This document shows positions 27,574 to 37,700 of a stretch of 64,000 nucleotides of DNA, one piece after another. The DNA comes from an uncultured Microbacterium sp. (lineage in GTDB: Bacteria; Actinomycetota; Actinomycetes; Actinomycetales; Microbacteriaceae): positions 248,001-312,000 of the forward strand of contig CAJYHN010000004.1 of assembly GCA_913774665.1 (NCBI GenBank), read 5' to 3'. Numbering within the stretch: the first letter of the stretch is position 1; each line of letters starts with the position of its first letter. A program made the position numbers and the translations under genes. The notes under the pieces were generated by a model that was not told where the DNA came from, ran no database searches, and saw nothing but the letters and a program-made list of their open reading frames with translations.

Positions 27574-30500
27574 GATCCCTTCTGCTGCGCCACCGCAGCC
27601 TCTTCGGACGCGCCGGACTCGGCACGTCTGCTCGCCACGGGCGCACGGCCGGCGGCCACGCCGGCGGGAACGTGCGTCGGCTGTGCCAGCTCGCGCTCCT
27701 CGCTGAGACCGACGACCCCGTTGCCCTCGGCGTTACTCGTGCCCCAGACGGACTCGTCCTCGGAGAGCCAGGTATTGCGCTCGCGATCGCGATCTCTCGA
27801 GGCCTGAGATTGCGGGGACATGGGCATCATCGGCATCCCTCCGCCACCCATTCCCCCGCCGTTGGCGGCCCCGGCACCGTTGCCCGCGCCTCCACCGGCG
27901 GCGAAGCCGTCGGCGGGGCGAGATCCGGCGGCCGCCCCCCAGACATCGCCGCCCGCATCGCCGCGTCCGCCCGCGGAGCCGAAGGATGCCGCATCGTCGA
28001 GGGCACCGCCGCCGCCCGCACCCGCGCCGCCGGGCGAATAGCCGCCGCCACCGCTGGCGGTCGCGAAATCACCCGCGCCGCCGCCGAAGCCGGCTCCACC
28101 GCCCGCCGCGAAATCATCGCCGAGCCCGCCGCCGGACGACCAGTCGACACCGGAGCCGCTGCCCGCGCCGCCGCCCTGTCCTGCGCCGACACCACCGACG
28201 GCCCAGTCGTCGCCGCTCCCCGGCGACCACCCCGCGCCGGAACCACCGGCACCCGCACCGACATCACCGAACCCGGCACCGCCCGAGGCCCAGCCCGACC
28301 CCGAACCCGCCGCACCGTCGGAACCCGCACCGACGCCACCGACGCCCGCACCACCCGAGGCCCACCCCGGGTCCGTGCCGCCGGAACCTGCACCGACATC
28401 ACCGAACCCGGCACCGCCCGGCGACCACCCCGCGCCAGAACCACCGGCACCCGCACCGACATCACCGAACCCGGCACCGCCCGAGGCCCAGCCCGGGTCC
28501 GCGCCACCGGAACCCCCGCCGACGCCGCCCACGCCCGCACCGCCCGAGGCCCACCCCGGGTCCGCGCCACCGGAACCCGCACCGACGCCACCGACGCCCG
28601 CACCGCCCGACGACCACCCCGCGCCAGAACCACCGGCACCCGCACCGACGTCACCGAACCCGGCACCGCCCGAGGCCCACCCCGGGTCCGTGCCGCCGGC
28701 GCCCGCGCCGAGGTCGATTCCGAGACCAGCGGGGCCGCCGTTCGCGTCGGGGGCGGTCCAATTCGCTCCGCTCCCGGCTCCGACTCCGGCGCCAGAGGAG
28801 ACGGTGCCGCCGGCACCGGTGCCGATCGGTGGCAGCGAGCCGCTGACCCCGGCTCCGCCTTCGAGCTCGCTGGGCGCCGTGAGGCCGGCGAAGTCTGCTC
28901 CCGGGGCGTCGAACTCGGGCGCAACGACGTCGTCGGGCACCAGCGCGGCACCGTCGTCGTACCCGGAGCCTGCGCTTCCGGGACGCTCGTTCTCCGAGCC
29001 ACGATTCGTGCCGCGCGCGCCGCCAAATCCGCCTCCGGCGCCCCCCGACGCACCGACGACGCCCATGCCGCCGATGCCCTGGCCGATCCCGGAGTCGCCG
29101 CCGGACCAGTTCCCGGCGCCGCCCCCCGTGAGGTCGTCGGGTGCGCCGAAACCCGAACCGCCGGACGCCCCTCCGAGAGAACCGCCCGCACCGCCGCCGG
29201 TCCCCGAGCCAGGACTCGAGCCAAACACCCCGTCACCGTTACCCGAGGCACCGCCCACGCCCCCACCGGGACCCGAGCCGAACGCCCCGTCACCGTTACC
29301 GGACGCACCGCCCACGCCGCCGCCGGTCCCCGAGCCGGGATCTGAGCCGAACACCCCATCACCGTTATCGGACGCACCGCCCACGCCCCCACCGGGACCC
29401 GAGCCGAACACCCCGTCACCGTTACCCGACGCGCCGCCCACGCCCCCACCGGGACCCGACCCGAACACCCCGTCACCGTTACCCGACGCACCGCCCGCGC
29501 CGGGGGTGCCGCCGAACAGGTCGGTCAGGTCCGGGACATTGTTCCCTCCGCCCGGGCCGTTGACACCGCCGCCGCCCGGACCGCCCGCTCCCGGGTAGGG
29601 AGGCGGCGAGGTCTCGGCGATGACCGTCGGGTCCTGCATCTCCTTCAACGCCCGCAACGACATGCGCATGGTCGTCTCGAGCTTCTGCTGCGCCGCGAAC
29701 ACCTCGGCCGCAACGGTCGCCAGGATGCTTCGCACGGACTGAGAGATGGAGTGGTTGATCGGACCGTACGTCTGCGGGTCGCGGAGGTCTCCCCCGACGC
29801 TGGTGAACCCCTCGGGGGCGAGGTGCGCTCGGTCGCCCCAGGTGTAGGCGGCGAACACGCCCTTGGCATGCTCGACCGACATGCCGTTGCGGCCCTTCGC
29901 ACCGGCGCGCCAGGCCCGGTCGGCGTCTTCGATGTACTGGACGATGTCTTCCATCACGGCCGCCTTCGCCTGCAGGGCACGGGTGGAGATGGCCGCTTGA
30001 TGCTGGTTCCACGTGTTCTGGACCGACAGTTCGAAGGTGCGGACCGCCTCGGCGATCGTGCGCAGGGCGGCCGCGACGCCGTTGTCGTCGGTCAGCTGGC
30101 GGTGCATCGAGGCGAGCGACTTCTGTTGCGCGGTGAGCTCCGCCAGCAGGGCCGTCGCCGCCGATCCGCGGATGGACGAATCGTCCGCCCCCAGAGCGGT
30201 CGCTCGCGCGCGCATGTGCTCCGAGTTCTCGCCGATGACGGTCGTGAACCTCTCGAAGAGGGCGGCTGCGGTGTCGGAACGTCGGGCGCTCAGCCCGGGG
30301 GCGTTGTCGCTCGCGACCTTGGCGACGTTGGTCTGCAGCTGCTGGAACTTCGCCACGAAATCGACGTTGGAGGTCGGGTTGTTGATGAGCTCGTAGGTGC
30401 GGACGTTGTCCTCGTAGTGGAAATACCCGTACCGCATGTTCTCGGACCATTTGTCGCGGTTCTCACCCCCGGGAAGGCCGGTCATCCAGCCTTTGGTGGC

Positions 30501-30671
30501 GGAATCCATGTCGTCGAGGTGCTTGCCCAGGGTGGTGAGTTCGACTCCCGTCACGGTCGCGAGAAGGCTCTCCAAGCCCATGTCCCCCGTCGCGGTGGAC
30601 CCGCTGGTCGAACCCCCTGCGCCCGTCGCTCCGTGGTCGCCCGAGCCCGTGGTGGTCTCACTGTCGGCCAT
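27570..30671 (-). CDS. EspB/PPE-like secretion substrate with long Gly-rich repeat region
   Basis: A 1033-residue protein. Residues about 30-350 are helical (including LGKHLDDMDSATKGWMTGLP and several Gln/Ala-rich helices), in the manner of EspB/PPE-type N-domains. After SPPPYPG the protein becomes Gly/Ala/Ser-rich to about residue 960, with two families of tandem repeats. The C-terminus has a short conserved-looking segment, TWLSEDESVWG (near 965), then an Ala/Arg tail. It starts at ATG 30671 with CGAGGAG upstream and is coupled to the YbaB-like gene by ATGA. In such loci, similar proteins are exported or surface-exposed and form extended structures. Export here is inferred from context. Confidence 0.7.
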   Translation of the reverse strand: MADSETTTGSGDHGATGAGGSTSGSTATGDMGLESLLATVTGVELTTLGKHLDDMDSATKGWMTGLPGGENRDKWSENMRYGYFHYEDNVRTYELINNPTSNVDFVAKFQQLQTNVAKVASDNAPGLSARRSDTAAALFERFTTVIGENSEHMRARATALGADDSSIRGSAATALLAELTAQQKSLASMHRQLTDDNGVAAALRTIAEAVRTFELSVQNTWNQHQAAISTRALQAKAAVMEDIVQYIEDADRAWRAGAKGRNGMSVEHAKGVFAAYTWGDRAHLAPEGFTSVGGDLRDPQTYGPINHSISQSVRSILATVAAEVFAAQQKLETTMRMSLRALKEMQDPTVIAETSPPPYPGAGGPGGGGVNGPGGGNNVPDLTDLFGGTPGAGGASGNGDGVFGSGPGGGVGGASGNGDGVFGSGPGGGVGGASDNGDGVFGSDPGSGTGGGVGGASGNGDGAFGSGPGGGVGGASGNGDGVFGSSPGSGTGGGAGGSLGGASGGSGFGAPDDLTGGGAGNWSGGDSGIGQGIGGMGVVGASGGAGGGFGGARGTNRGSENERPGSAGSGYDDGAALVPDDVVAPEFDAPGADFAGLTAPSELEGGAGVSGSLPPIGTGAGGTVSSGAGVGAGSGANWTAPDANGGPAGLGIDLGAGAGGTDPGWASGGAGFGDVGAGAGGSGAGWSSGGAGVGGVGAGSGGADPGWASGGAGVGGVGGGSGGADPGWASGGAGFGDVGAGAGGSGAGWSPGGAGFGDVGAGSGGTDPGWASGGAGVGGVGAGSDGAAGSGSGWASGGAGFGDVGAGAGGSGAGWSPGSGDDWAVGGVGAGQGGGAGSGSGVDWSSGGGLGDDFAAGGGAGFGGGAGDFATASGGGGYSPGGAGAGGGGALDDAASFGSAGGRGDAGGDVWGAAAGSRPADGFAAGGGAGNGAGAANGGGMGGGGMPMMPMSPQSQASRDRDRERNTWLSEDESVWGTSNAEGNGVVGLSEERELAQPTHVPAGVAAGRAPVASRRAESGASEEAAVAQQKGS
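28199..28700 (-). repeat. 21-residue tandem repeats of the Gly-rich protein
   Basis: About seven and a half copies of a 63-bp unit encode GW(A/S)(S/P)GGAG(F/V)G(D/G)VGAG and related residues. Copies alternate between two subtypes (GFGDV and GVGGV), suggesting block duplication. Confidence 0.85.
29206..29495 (-). repeat. 19-residue tandem repeats of the Gly-rich protein
   Basis: Five copies of a 57-69-bp unit encode GGASGNGDGVFGSGPGGGV; two copies carry a 4-residue insertion (SGTG). The NGDG core resembles calcium-binding turns but is too short to call. Confidence 0.8.
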
Positions 30672-30711
30672 ATCGTCTCCTCGTTCGCAGGGGGTTCTCG
30701 GTGGGGCGGGG

Positions 30712-31044
30712 TCAGGCCTCGGCCTGCAGGGTGCTCAGGTCGTCGGTCTCCTCGAAGAGCTGCTCCGCCTTGTCCAGCTGGTCGCGGAACTCGGGGAGGG
30801 TCTTCTCCGTGAAGGTCTCGGTGAACGAACGCACCCGCCCGGCGAGTGCCGAGACGTGGGTGCCGACCTGTGCGGCGACCTCCCATCTGGCCTCGACGGG
30901 CTGCGCACGAAGATCCGAGCTGATGGAATAGCCGTCCGCGCCGTAGAGCGCGTCATCGGTGGTGGTCTCGACGTCGAGAACGAGCGCCTTCACCTGCTTG
31001 TACTGTTCGCGATCGAAGGCGACGCGGGTGCCGTTGTCTGCCAC
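30712..31044 (-). CDS. WXG100-like small helical protein
   Basis: A 110-residue acidic helical protein starting at GTG 31044 with GAGAGGAG upstream. It has a helix (REQYKQVKALVLDVETTTDDALYG), a loop containing Ser/Arg/Gln, then a long C-terminal helix (ARWEVAAQVGTHVSALAGRVRSF to EQLFEETDD). Size, helix content and position between a WXG pair and the EspB-like gene support an ESX-type protein. A canonical W-x-G is missing. Confidence 0.6.
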   Translation of the reverse strand: MADNGTRVAFDREQYKQVKALVLDVETTTDDALYGADGYSISSDLRAQPVEARWEVAAQVGTHVSALAGRVRSFTETFTEKTLPEFRDQLDKAEQLFEETDDLSTLQAEA

Positions 31045-31103
31045 GATTCACTCCTCTCTGGGGGGTCACGGGGTACCCGCGAGCAGCGGGTACCCCGTCG
31101 TGC

Positions 31104-31388
31104 TCAGTTGAAGATCGCCGCGCCGCGCATGTCGCCGTCGAGGAATTCCTCGCGCACGCGCAGTGCCGCGTTCTTGATGTTGAGGCCGGCCTGCTGGACC
31201 TCCTCGTACTCGGCATTCCACCGCTGCTGCAGCTCGCCCCACACGGGCAGCGAACGACCCCACTGGGCCTCGCCCATCGGACGGATGGTGTCGTAGATGT
31301 TCTGGAGAATCTGCTCGACCTCCTGGCAGGAGCTGTTGAGCGACTGGTTGGCCACCTCGAACTGGACGAGGTCGACGTTGAAGGACAT
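31104..31388 (-). CDS. WXG100-family (EsxA/B-like) protein
   Basis: A 94-residue protein with two helices and a Trp/Gly-bearing turn (AQWGRSLPVWGELQQRWNAEY). The turn has WG rather than W-x-G but keeps the aromatic spacing of the family. Such proteins form helical hairpin dimers exported by type VII machines. The ATG at 31388 is preceded by GAAAGGAAA. It is 26 bp from the next WXG gene upstream, so the two probably form a heterodimeric pair as EsxB/EsxA do. Confidence 0.75.
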   Translation of the reverse strand: MSFNVDLVQFEVANQSLNSSCQEVEQILQNIYDTIRPMGEAQWGRSLPVWGELQQRWNAEYEEVQQAGLNIKNAALRVREEFLDGDMRGAAIFN

Positions 31389-31414
31389 GGCGTTTCCTTT
31401 CGGGGGGAGGGGGG

Positions 31415-31708
31415 TCAGGCCGCGGCGGTGGACGTGGTGGAGTCGTCGGTGTTGGTGCGCTGCGACAGCAGCGCCTGAACCTGGGTGTTCAGAACGTCGA
31501 GCTTGTTCTTGATGTCGCTGTACTCGCTCTGCCACTCGGTGAGTCGGCGCTGCAGCACGACGCCGGCCTCCGCCCGCGCGGCGGCGGCCATCGTCTGGGT
31601 GGCGTCCTCGACGCGGCCGCGTGCGGCCTCCATCGCGGAGACCTGCTCCATCGTGCGGCTGATGATCTGCTGAAGGGTTCCTGCTTCGAAACCGGTGAGC
31701 TGTGCCAT
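31415..31708 (-). CDS. WXG100-family (EsxA/B-like) protein
   Basis: A 97-residue helical hairpin protein (MAQLTGFEAGTLQQIISRTM...). The usual W-x-G turn reads AEAG, but the following pattern of spaced Leu, Trp and Tyr (VLQRRLTEWQSEYSDIKNKL) fits the second helix of the family. AAGGAG sits seven bases before the ATG at 31708, the strongest ribosome site of the cluster, consistent with an abundant substrate. It lies directly downstream of eccB and forms a pair with the next gene. Confidence 0.75.
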   Translation of the reverse strand: MAQLTGFEAGTLQQIISRTMEQVSAMEAARGRVEDATQTMAAAARAEAGVVLQRRLTEWQSEYSDIKNKLDVLNTQVQALLSQRTNTDDSTTSTAAA

Positions 31709-31790
31709 GGGATTTCTCCTTGTTCGTGAAAGTGAGGGGATGAGTTCGAACGGATGGACGTGGATACGGAACCTGCGAGCGCCTCCTCTC

Positions 31791-33065
31791 CTACGTCGCG
31801 ATGGTCGGGCCCGTCGGCAGCAGCGCGAGAAGCGCGCCCGGCACGGCGGGGGAACGGGAGACATCGAGCCCGAGGGCGGATGCCGTGGCTGAGTCGGCGA
31901 CGGGGTACTTGGTGCCGTCGTCCGAGACGAGGTAGAGGCCGATGCCCGCGACCCCGGGCGCGGCAGCGGTGGCGGCGAGGAGTCCAGAGCCCGGGGCGAC
32001 CTCGACGGATCCGCGGGACCCGCTCCGTGCGGTGTCGTCGACGAAGGCGAGAGTCGTCCCTCCGTCGCCCCACACCGAGCAGGGGGTGACGCCCGCGGCC
32101 GCCGGCGTCGGAGGGGTTCGGGGAAGGTCGTCCTGCCACGACGCGGCATCCGTGATCCGGGCAGCGACCAGGTTGCGCCGGTCCAGCGCACGCGGAGCCG
32201 GTAGCGCGGAATCGGGGGCCGCGGTCAGCAACGCGGCGACGGTCTCGGTGACGGGCATCAACCCCTCGGGGGTCACGACGTAGCGGGAACCGTCGTCACC
32301 GGCATCCATCACCTGTCCGAGGACCGTGGGCTCTCCCGCGATGTCGGGGCCCGCCCCACCGAGCGTCAGCGGCGCCAGCGAGAGGTCTCGACCGTCGGGG
32401 ATCGTGTCCAGCCACGCCTGCTCGACCGGCGTGGCATCCGTCGGCTCGAAGCCGATGGCGCGCGCGGCCCACGCTCCGTCGACGCGTGAGCGCACGCCAC
32501 CCCAGACGAGCCACAGCTCCCCGGCCGAGGTCACGAGCATGCCCTCGCCCGCGGCCGACGGTGTCGTGCGGGCAGCACCGCCGATCGTGAGGGTCGTTGC
32601 ACCGTCGGCGGCGCAGGCGGTCCACGTCGACGACGTCGACGAGGGGGACGGGAGTTCGTCGGGCAAGCCCTCGGTGCCCACCGCGCGCCCGCGGGGCACC
32701 GAGGCCAGGTCTGCGCTCGAGACGCGGACGACCGGGGGCGGCCCCCCGACGAGGAGGGCGGCGGAGGCCAGGTTCAGGATCGGATGCAGCACATCGTCGA
32801 TCAGCAGGTAGCGGCTGCCGGTGGTGTCGTCGACCAGGAGTGCGCCGCGCTGCTTGCGCCAGCTGTCGTTCGTCGTGAAGAGGAACATGTTCAGAACGAC
32901 GACCACGACGATCGCGGCGGCCGCGACGGCCACGCCGATCCCCATGCCGGTCGATGTGCGACGCAGCGGGCGGTCGGGCGAGTCGGGGTCGGAGCGCAGC
33001 ACGGCCGCCGAGAGGCGCCCGCGCAGGAAGAGGTGCGCGTCCACGAGATCACGTCTGCCGTACAT
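31791..33065 (-). CDS. eccB: Type VII secretion membrane protein EccB
   Basis: A 424-residue protein with the EccB layout: a short cytosolic N-terminus (YGRRDLVDAHLFLRGRLSAAVL), one membrane helix near 42-63, then a large outside domain with the EccB repeat pattern (GSRYLLIDDVLHPILNLASA near 85; DGTKYPVADSATASALG near 385). Two cysteines (in WTACAAD and VTPCSVW) fit the conserved disulphide. EccB helps form the membrane pore with EccC and EccD. GGAGGGA precedes the ATG. It lies between eccD and the WXG genes on the same strand. Confidence 0.92.
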   Translation of the reverse strand: MYGRRDLVDAHLFLRGRLSAAVLRSDPDSPDRPLRRTSTGMGIGVAVAAAAIVVVVVLNMFLFTTNDSWRKQRGALLVDDTTGSRYLLIDDVLHPILNLASAALLVGGPPPVVRVSSADLASVPRGRAVGTEGLPDELPSPSSTSSTWTACAADGATTLTIGGAARTTPSAAGEGMLVTSAGELWLVWGGVRSRVDGAWAARAIGFEPTDATPVEQAWLDTIPDGRDLSLAPLTLGGAGPDIAGEPTVLGQVMDAGDDGSRYVVTPEGLMPVTETVAALLTAAPDSALPAPRALDRRNLVAARITDAASWQDDLPRTPPTPAAAGVTPCSVWGDGGTTLAFVDDTARSGSRGSVEVAPGSGLLAATAAAPGVAGIGLYLVSDDGTKYPVADSATASALGLDVSRSPAVPGALLALLPTGPTIAT

Positions 33066-33120
33066 GTCGTCCCTCCTCTGCTGCCTTCATCTCGACCACG
33101 GCCAGCCGGCCGTGGATGGT

Positions 33121-34602
33121 TCACACGACGTCGGCGATCCAGTCGAAGAGCCCGACGACGGCGAGCATCAGACCGGGCACGGCGATCGCGCAGCACCAGT
33201 GCAGGATGTCGCCGGTCCGCCCCCACGTCGGCGCGAGGCGCGTGCGCGGGAGCACCAGGGTCAGGACGCACGCGTTGGCCGCGACGATGACCATGAGCAA
33301 CGCGGAGAGGATCTGCCACACCGGCTCCAGGACCGCCGCCTGCGCGATCCCGAGCACCGCCAGCGGCAGGGACGCCGCCACCAGCACGGCCCCCCGCTGC
33401 AGCGTCGTGTGCAGTTCGCGCGCCTGCAGCAGGACTCCCACGCTCGCAGCGATCGTCAGAGCGACCGCGCCCCACTCGCGTGTCAGGGCGAGATCGATCA
33501 TGGCGGCGCACAGCAGCGCGGACCATGCGACCCACAAAGCGGTGGACATGTGGTGAGCGACCGTCGCGCGCCGTTGCACGTCGTCCGCGGGAACCGCCTC
33601 GAGCCCGGTCTGGAACTCGGCGGCCGACAACGGTACGGGGTCCACGGCGAGCCCGCCCACCCAGGCAGCGAGGCCGGGGATGCCGCGGGCCAGACCGAGG
33701 GCGAGGACCACGAGGATCGCCGAGGCGGCGTCGAGGCCGAGCGAGAACACGAGCGGAAGAGAGGCGGCGGAGATCGTGAGCATCGCCGCACCCGCGGAGG
33801 CCAACAGGACGGGACGCACACCCCCTCTCGCATAGGCCGCCGCACCCGCGGCGAGGCCCCACGCCGCCGCTCCCGTCGAAAGGGACGGCAGGAGCGCGAC
33901 GTCTCCGTCGGGGAACAGGGAGGCGGGTACCCCCGCCCCCGCGACCCCCGCCGCGATGACCCCCACCCCCGTGAGCACCGTTCCGATCGGGTCGTCCCAC
34001 AACCGCCCGACGAGCACACCCGCGGTGACGAGGGCGAGGGCGAGCGCACCGACGACGAGGGGGGCGATCGCGCCGGCTCCGCCCGCGATCACGACGGCGG
34101 CCAGTGAGGCGACGGCGGTCGCGGCGAGGGCCGCTCGCCGGGTGGAGGCGGAGGACCACTCATCGGAGCGCGCGTCGAGGACCGATTGCACGCCGTCGAC
34201 GACGTCGTCGTACTGCGCCTCGGCGAGCGCGGACGCTCGCGGGCGCAGGAACAGCACATCCCCGTCGAGGAGCCCCGCCGCGGCCGTTCCCCGGTCTTCG
34301 TCGAGCGGAGGATGGCCGAGCCGCTGCAGCACCCATCCGCCGTGGTCCAGGCCGCGCGTGGCGAGCGACGGGTCGAGATGACCGACGATGGTCGGCAGCA
34401 GTTCCACGATCGGGATGTGCGAGGGAACGGCGAGTTCCACGCGCGACGTCGGTCCGACGACGCTGAGTCGGCACATGTCTCCGCTGCTCGGGGCGACGAA
34501 GGGCTCCACGGCCCGTTCGGTATTCTCCGCCGTGCGGGGTTCGGTGCGCTGATCGAGCGTCGTCATGCACTGCACACGCACGACGGCCCGCGGAGGGTTC
34601 AC
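33121..34602 (-). CDS. eccD: Type VII secretion membrane protein EccD
   Basis: A 493-residue EccD: an N-terminal ubiquitin-like domain (about 43-125, starting CRLSVVGPTSRVELAVPSHI) followed by about eleven closely spaced hydrophobic segments to the C-terminus. EccD is the most hydrophobic core component and forms a dimer beside EccB and EccC in the ESX membrane complex. The GTG at 34602 has GGAGG ten bases before it; the ATG at 34566 has no ribosome site, though the conserved part begins after both. It is the first gene of the long minus-strand secretion train and is divergent from eccC. Confidence 0.92.
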   Translation of the reverse strand: MNPPRAVVRVQCMTTLDQRTEPRTAENTERAVEPFVAPSSGDMCRLSVVGPTSRVELAVPSHIPIVELLPTIVGHLDPSLATRGLDHGGWVLQRLGHPPLDEDRGTAAAGLLDGDVLFLRPRASALAEAQYDDVVDGVQSVLDARSDEWSSASTRRAALAATAVASLAAVVIAGGAGAIAPLVVGALALALVTAGVLVGRLWDDPIGTVLTGVGVIAAGVAGAGVPASLFPDGDVALLPSLSTGAAAWGLAAGAAAYARGGVRPVLLASAGAAMLTISAASLPLVFSLGLDAASAILVVLALGLARGIPGLAAWVGGLAVDPVPLSAAEFQTGLEAVPADDVQRRATVAHHMSTALWVAWSALLCAAMIDLALTREWGAVALTIAASVGVLLQARELHTTLQRGAVLVAASLPLAVLGIAQAAVLEPVWQILSALLMVIVAANACVLTLVLPRTRLAPTWGRTGDILHWCCAIAVPGLMLAVVGLFDWIADVV

Positions 34603-34786
34603 CGGCGCACCGCCTCCGAGGACCCGGCCCGGGTGAGGACACGAAGCCCTGATCCGGGGATGCCGGCAGCCCGGCGCACGAGACGGCTCCGGGATCTGCG
34701 CGCCCAGGCCCTCGAGTCGCGCGATGAACCCCCGACACGGTCAGAACCGTGGGAGGGGTGACGCACATGCAGCGAGGAGAGCCGAC

Positions 34787-37700
34787 GTGAGCACCATCCC
34801 CTTCCGCAGGCAGCAGCGAGAGAAGCCTCCCGAGATGCCCTCGGGCGACATCGAGCTGCAGGAGCCGCCGTCGCTGCCCGAGCTGCAGCCGAAGGATCCG
34901 CTGACGATGCTCATGATGGTGCCGATGATGCTCATCAGCGGCGTGATGATGCTCGTCTTCCTCGGCGAGCGCAATCCCGCCCTGGCCGTCGGCCTCTTCC
35001 TGGGCATGCTGGCGCTGGCGGTGCTCATGGTGCTGGTGCAGCTCACCCGAGCCGCCGCCGAGCGCCGGACCACGGTGCGCGGCGACCGCCGGGACTTCCT
35101 GCGGTATCTCGCGCAGATGCGCACGAAGGTCCGCGGCGCGGCCGCGCAGCAGCGCGCGTCCCTGCTGTGGCGGCATCCGGATCCCTCGTCTTTGTCCAAC
35201 ATGGCCATGACGGCGCGGCTGTGGGAGCGCCGGGGCAGCCACGGCGACTTCGGCGAACTGCGCATCGGGACGGGGTCGCACGGCTTGAGTCAGCGCATCA
35301 CCCCGTTGTCGACCAAGCCCATCGCCGATCTGGAGCCCCTGTCGGCGCGGGCGTTGCGACGCTTCATCGCCGTGCACGGTTCGGTACGCGACCTGCCCGT
35401 CTCGCTGTTCGTCCGTCGTCTCGGCGACATCCGCCTCACGGGCGACGAGGATGCCGCCCGCAGCATGATCCGCGCCCTGCTCGCCCAGGCGGTGACCTCG
35501 CACGCACCGGACGAACTGCGCATCGCGGTCTGTGCGGCGCCGGAGCGCGCCGCCGAGTGGGATTGGACGAAGTGGCTTCCGCACGCGCAGCACCCCACCG
35601 GTCAGGACGGCGCGGGATCGGCCCGGCTCTTCGCGACGGACGTCGCCGCGTTCGTCGACCTCCTCGACTCCGATCTGAACGGGCGCTCCCGCTTCGAGCC
35701 GGGGGCGTCGCCCAGCGCCGAGGAGCCGTACCACCTCGTCGTCTTCGACGGCGTCGCCCCCGCGACCGGCTCGCGCATCACGTCGGGCGGGTACCGGTGC
35801 ACCACCGTGCTCACACTGGGTGTCGAGGTCGACGAGCACGATCCCTCGGGCCTGCTGCTGGACGTGCAGCCGGATGCCGTCCAGATGCTGCGTCGTGACC
35901 GGAGCGAGGGCGTGCAGCGTTCGACGCTGTGCCGTCCGGATGCCATGAGCCTGTCGGCCGCGACCGCTCTCGCTCGCGTCGTCGCGCCGTATCGGGCGGG
36001 CGGGCGGTCCGCGGACGCGAGCGAGCCGATGGTGTCCGACTTCGAACTGCCGAGTCTGCTCGGCATCGATGACGTCGACACCTGGTCGCCCGCCGCCTCC
36101 CTCCGCGAGGAGCTCGACCGGACCCGTCTGCGGATCCCGCTCGGCGTCGACGAGCGCGGTCATCCCGTGCACCTCGACATCAAGGAGGCCGCGCAGGGCG
36201 GCATGGGTCCGCATGGTCTGCTCATCGGCGCGACGGGCTCGGGCAAGAGCGAGCTGCTGCGCACGCTCGTGCTCGGGATGGCGATGACGCACTCGTCCGA
36301 GACGCTGAATTTCGTGCTCGTCGACTTCAAGGGAGGAGCGACGTTCCTCGGTCTCGACGAACTCCCCCATGTGTCGGCCCTCATCACGAACCTCGCCGAC
36401 GAGGCGACCCTCGTCACCCGCATGCAGGACGCTCTCGCCGGCGAGCTGAATCGACGGCAGGAGTACCTGCGCGCGGCGGGCAATTACTCGTCGCTGCTCG
36501 AGCACGAGAAGGCGCGGCTGGCGGGCGTCCCCCTCGAAGCGATGCCGACGCTGTTCGTCATCGTGGACGAGTTCAGCGAGCTGTTGGCATCCAATCCGGA
36601 TTTCGCCGAACTCTTCGTCATGATCGGTCGGCTCGGTCGCTCCCTCGGCGTTCACCTCCTGCTTGCCAGTCAGCGTCTGGAGGACGGGCGTATGACGAAG
36701 CTCGAGAGCCATCTGTCGTACCGCATCGGCCTGCGCACCTTCTCCGCCATGGAGAGCCGCAGCGTCATCGGCGTGCCGGATGCCCACCAGCTGCCCAACG
36801 CTCCGGGAAACGGTTACCTCCGCAGCGACGTCGCGACCCTCACGCGGTTCAAGGCCGCCTACGTCTCGGGGACGTACCGCCGACGCACGCGTGAGGAGCG
36901 CCAAGAAGAGGTGCGTCAACAGGTGGTGGTCTTCCAGGCGTCGCGCGTCGCTCCCCCCGTCGTCGACGAGGCGACGTCGACCGTGTCGGAGCAGCCGTCC
37001 GTCCCGCCGGAGCCCGCGGGATCGGCGCCGGAGATCGACGACACGGTCATGTCGATGATCGTGGACCGCCTCGTCGGTTTCGGCCCTCCGGCTCATCAGG
37101 TGTGGCTGCCCCCGCTCGCGGCTCCCCCGACGCTGGACCAGCTCCTGCCCCCTCTGCTCGTCGAACCGGACCGCGGGCTGCACGCGATCGGGTGGACCGG
37201 TTCCGGGCACCTCGGGGTGCCGATCGGCGTGGTCGACAAGCCTTACGAGCAGACGCGAGAGCTGTACGAGGTCGACCTCGCCGGCGCGGGCGGGAACGTC
37301 GGCGTCGCCGGTGGTCCTCAGTCCGGCAAGACGACGCTGCTGCGCACCATGGTCTGCGCTCTCGCGCTCACGCACACACCGGCGGAGGTGCAGTTCTACT
37401 GCATCGATTTCGGCGGCGGCGGACTCTCGACGCTCGAGGGCTTGCCCCACGTCGGCGGTGTCGCCACCCGCCGTCAAGCGGAGCAGGTCGCCCGCACGAT
37501 CGCCGAGGTGCGCACGCTGCTGCGCGAGCGCGAGCAGCTCTTCACCGACGCGGCGCTCGAGGGAATGGCCGAGTACCGCGCGCGGCGCGCCGCCGGGGAG
37601 TTCGCCGAGCAGCAGTTCGGGGACGTGTTCCTCGTCGTCGACGGTTGGGCGGCCCTGCGCGCCGAGTTCGAGGAGCACGACACGACCCTGCGGGAGATCG

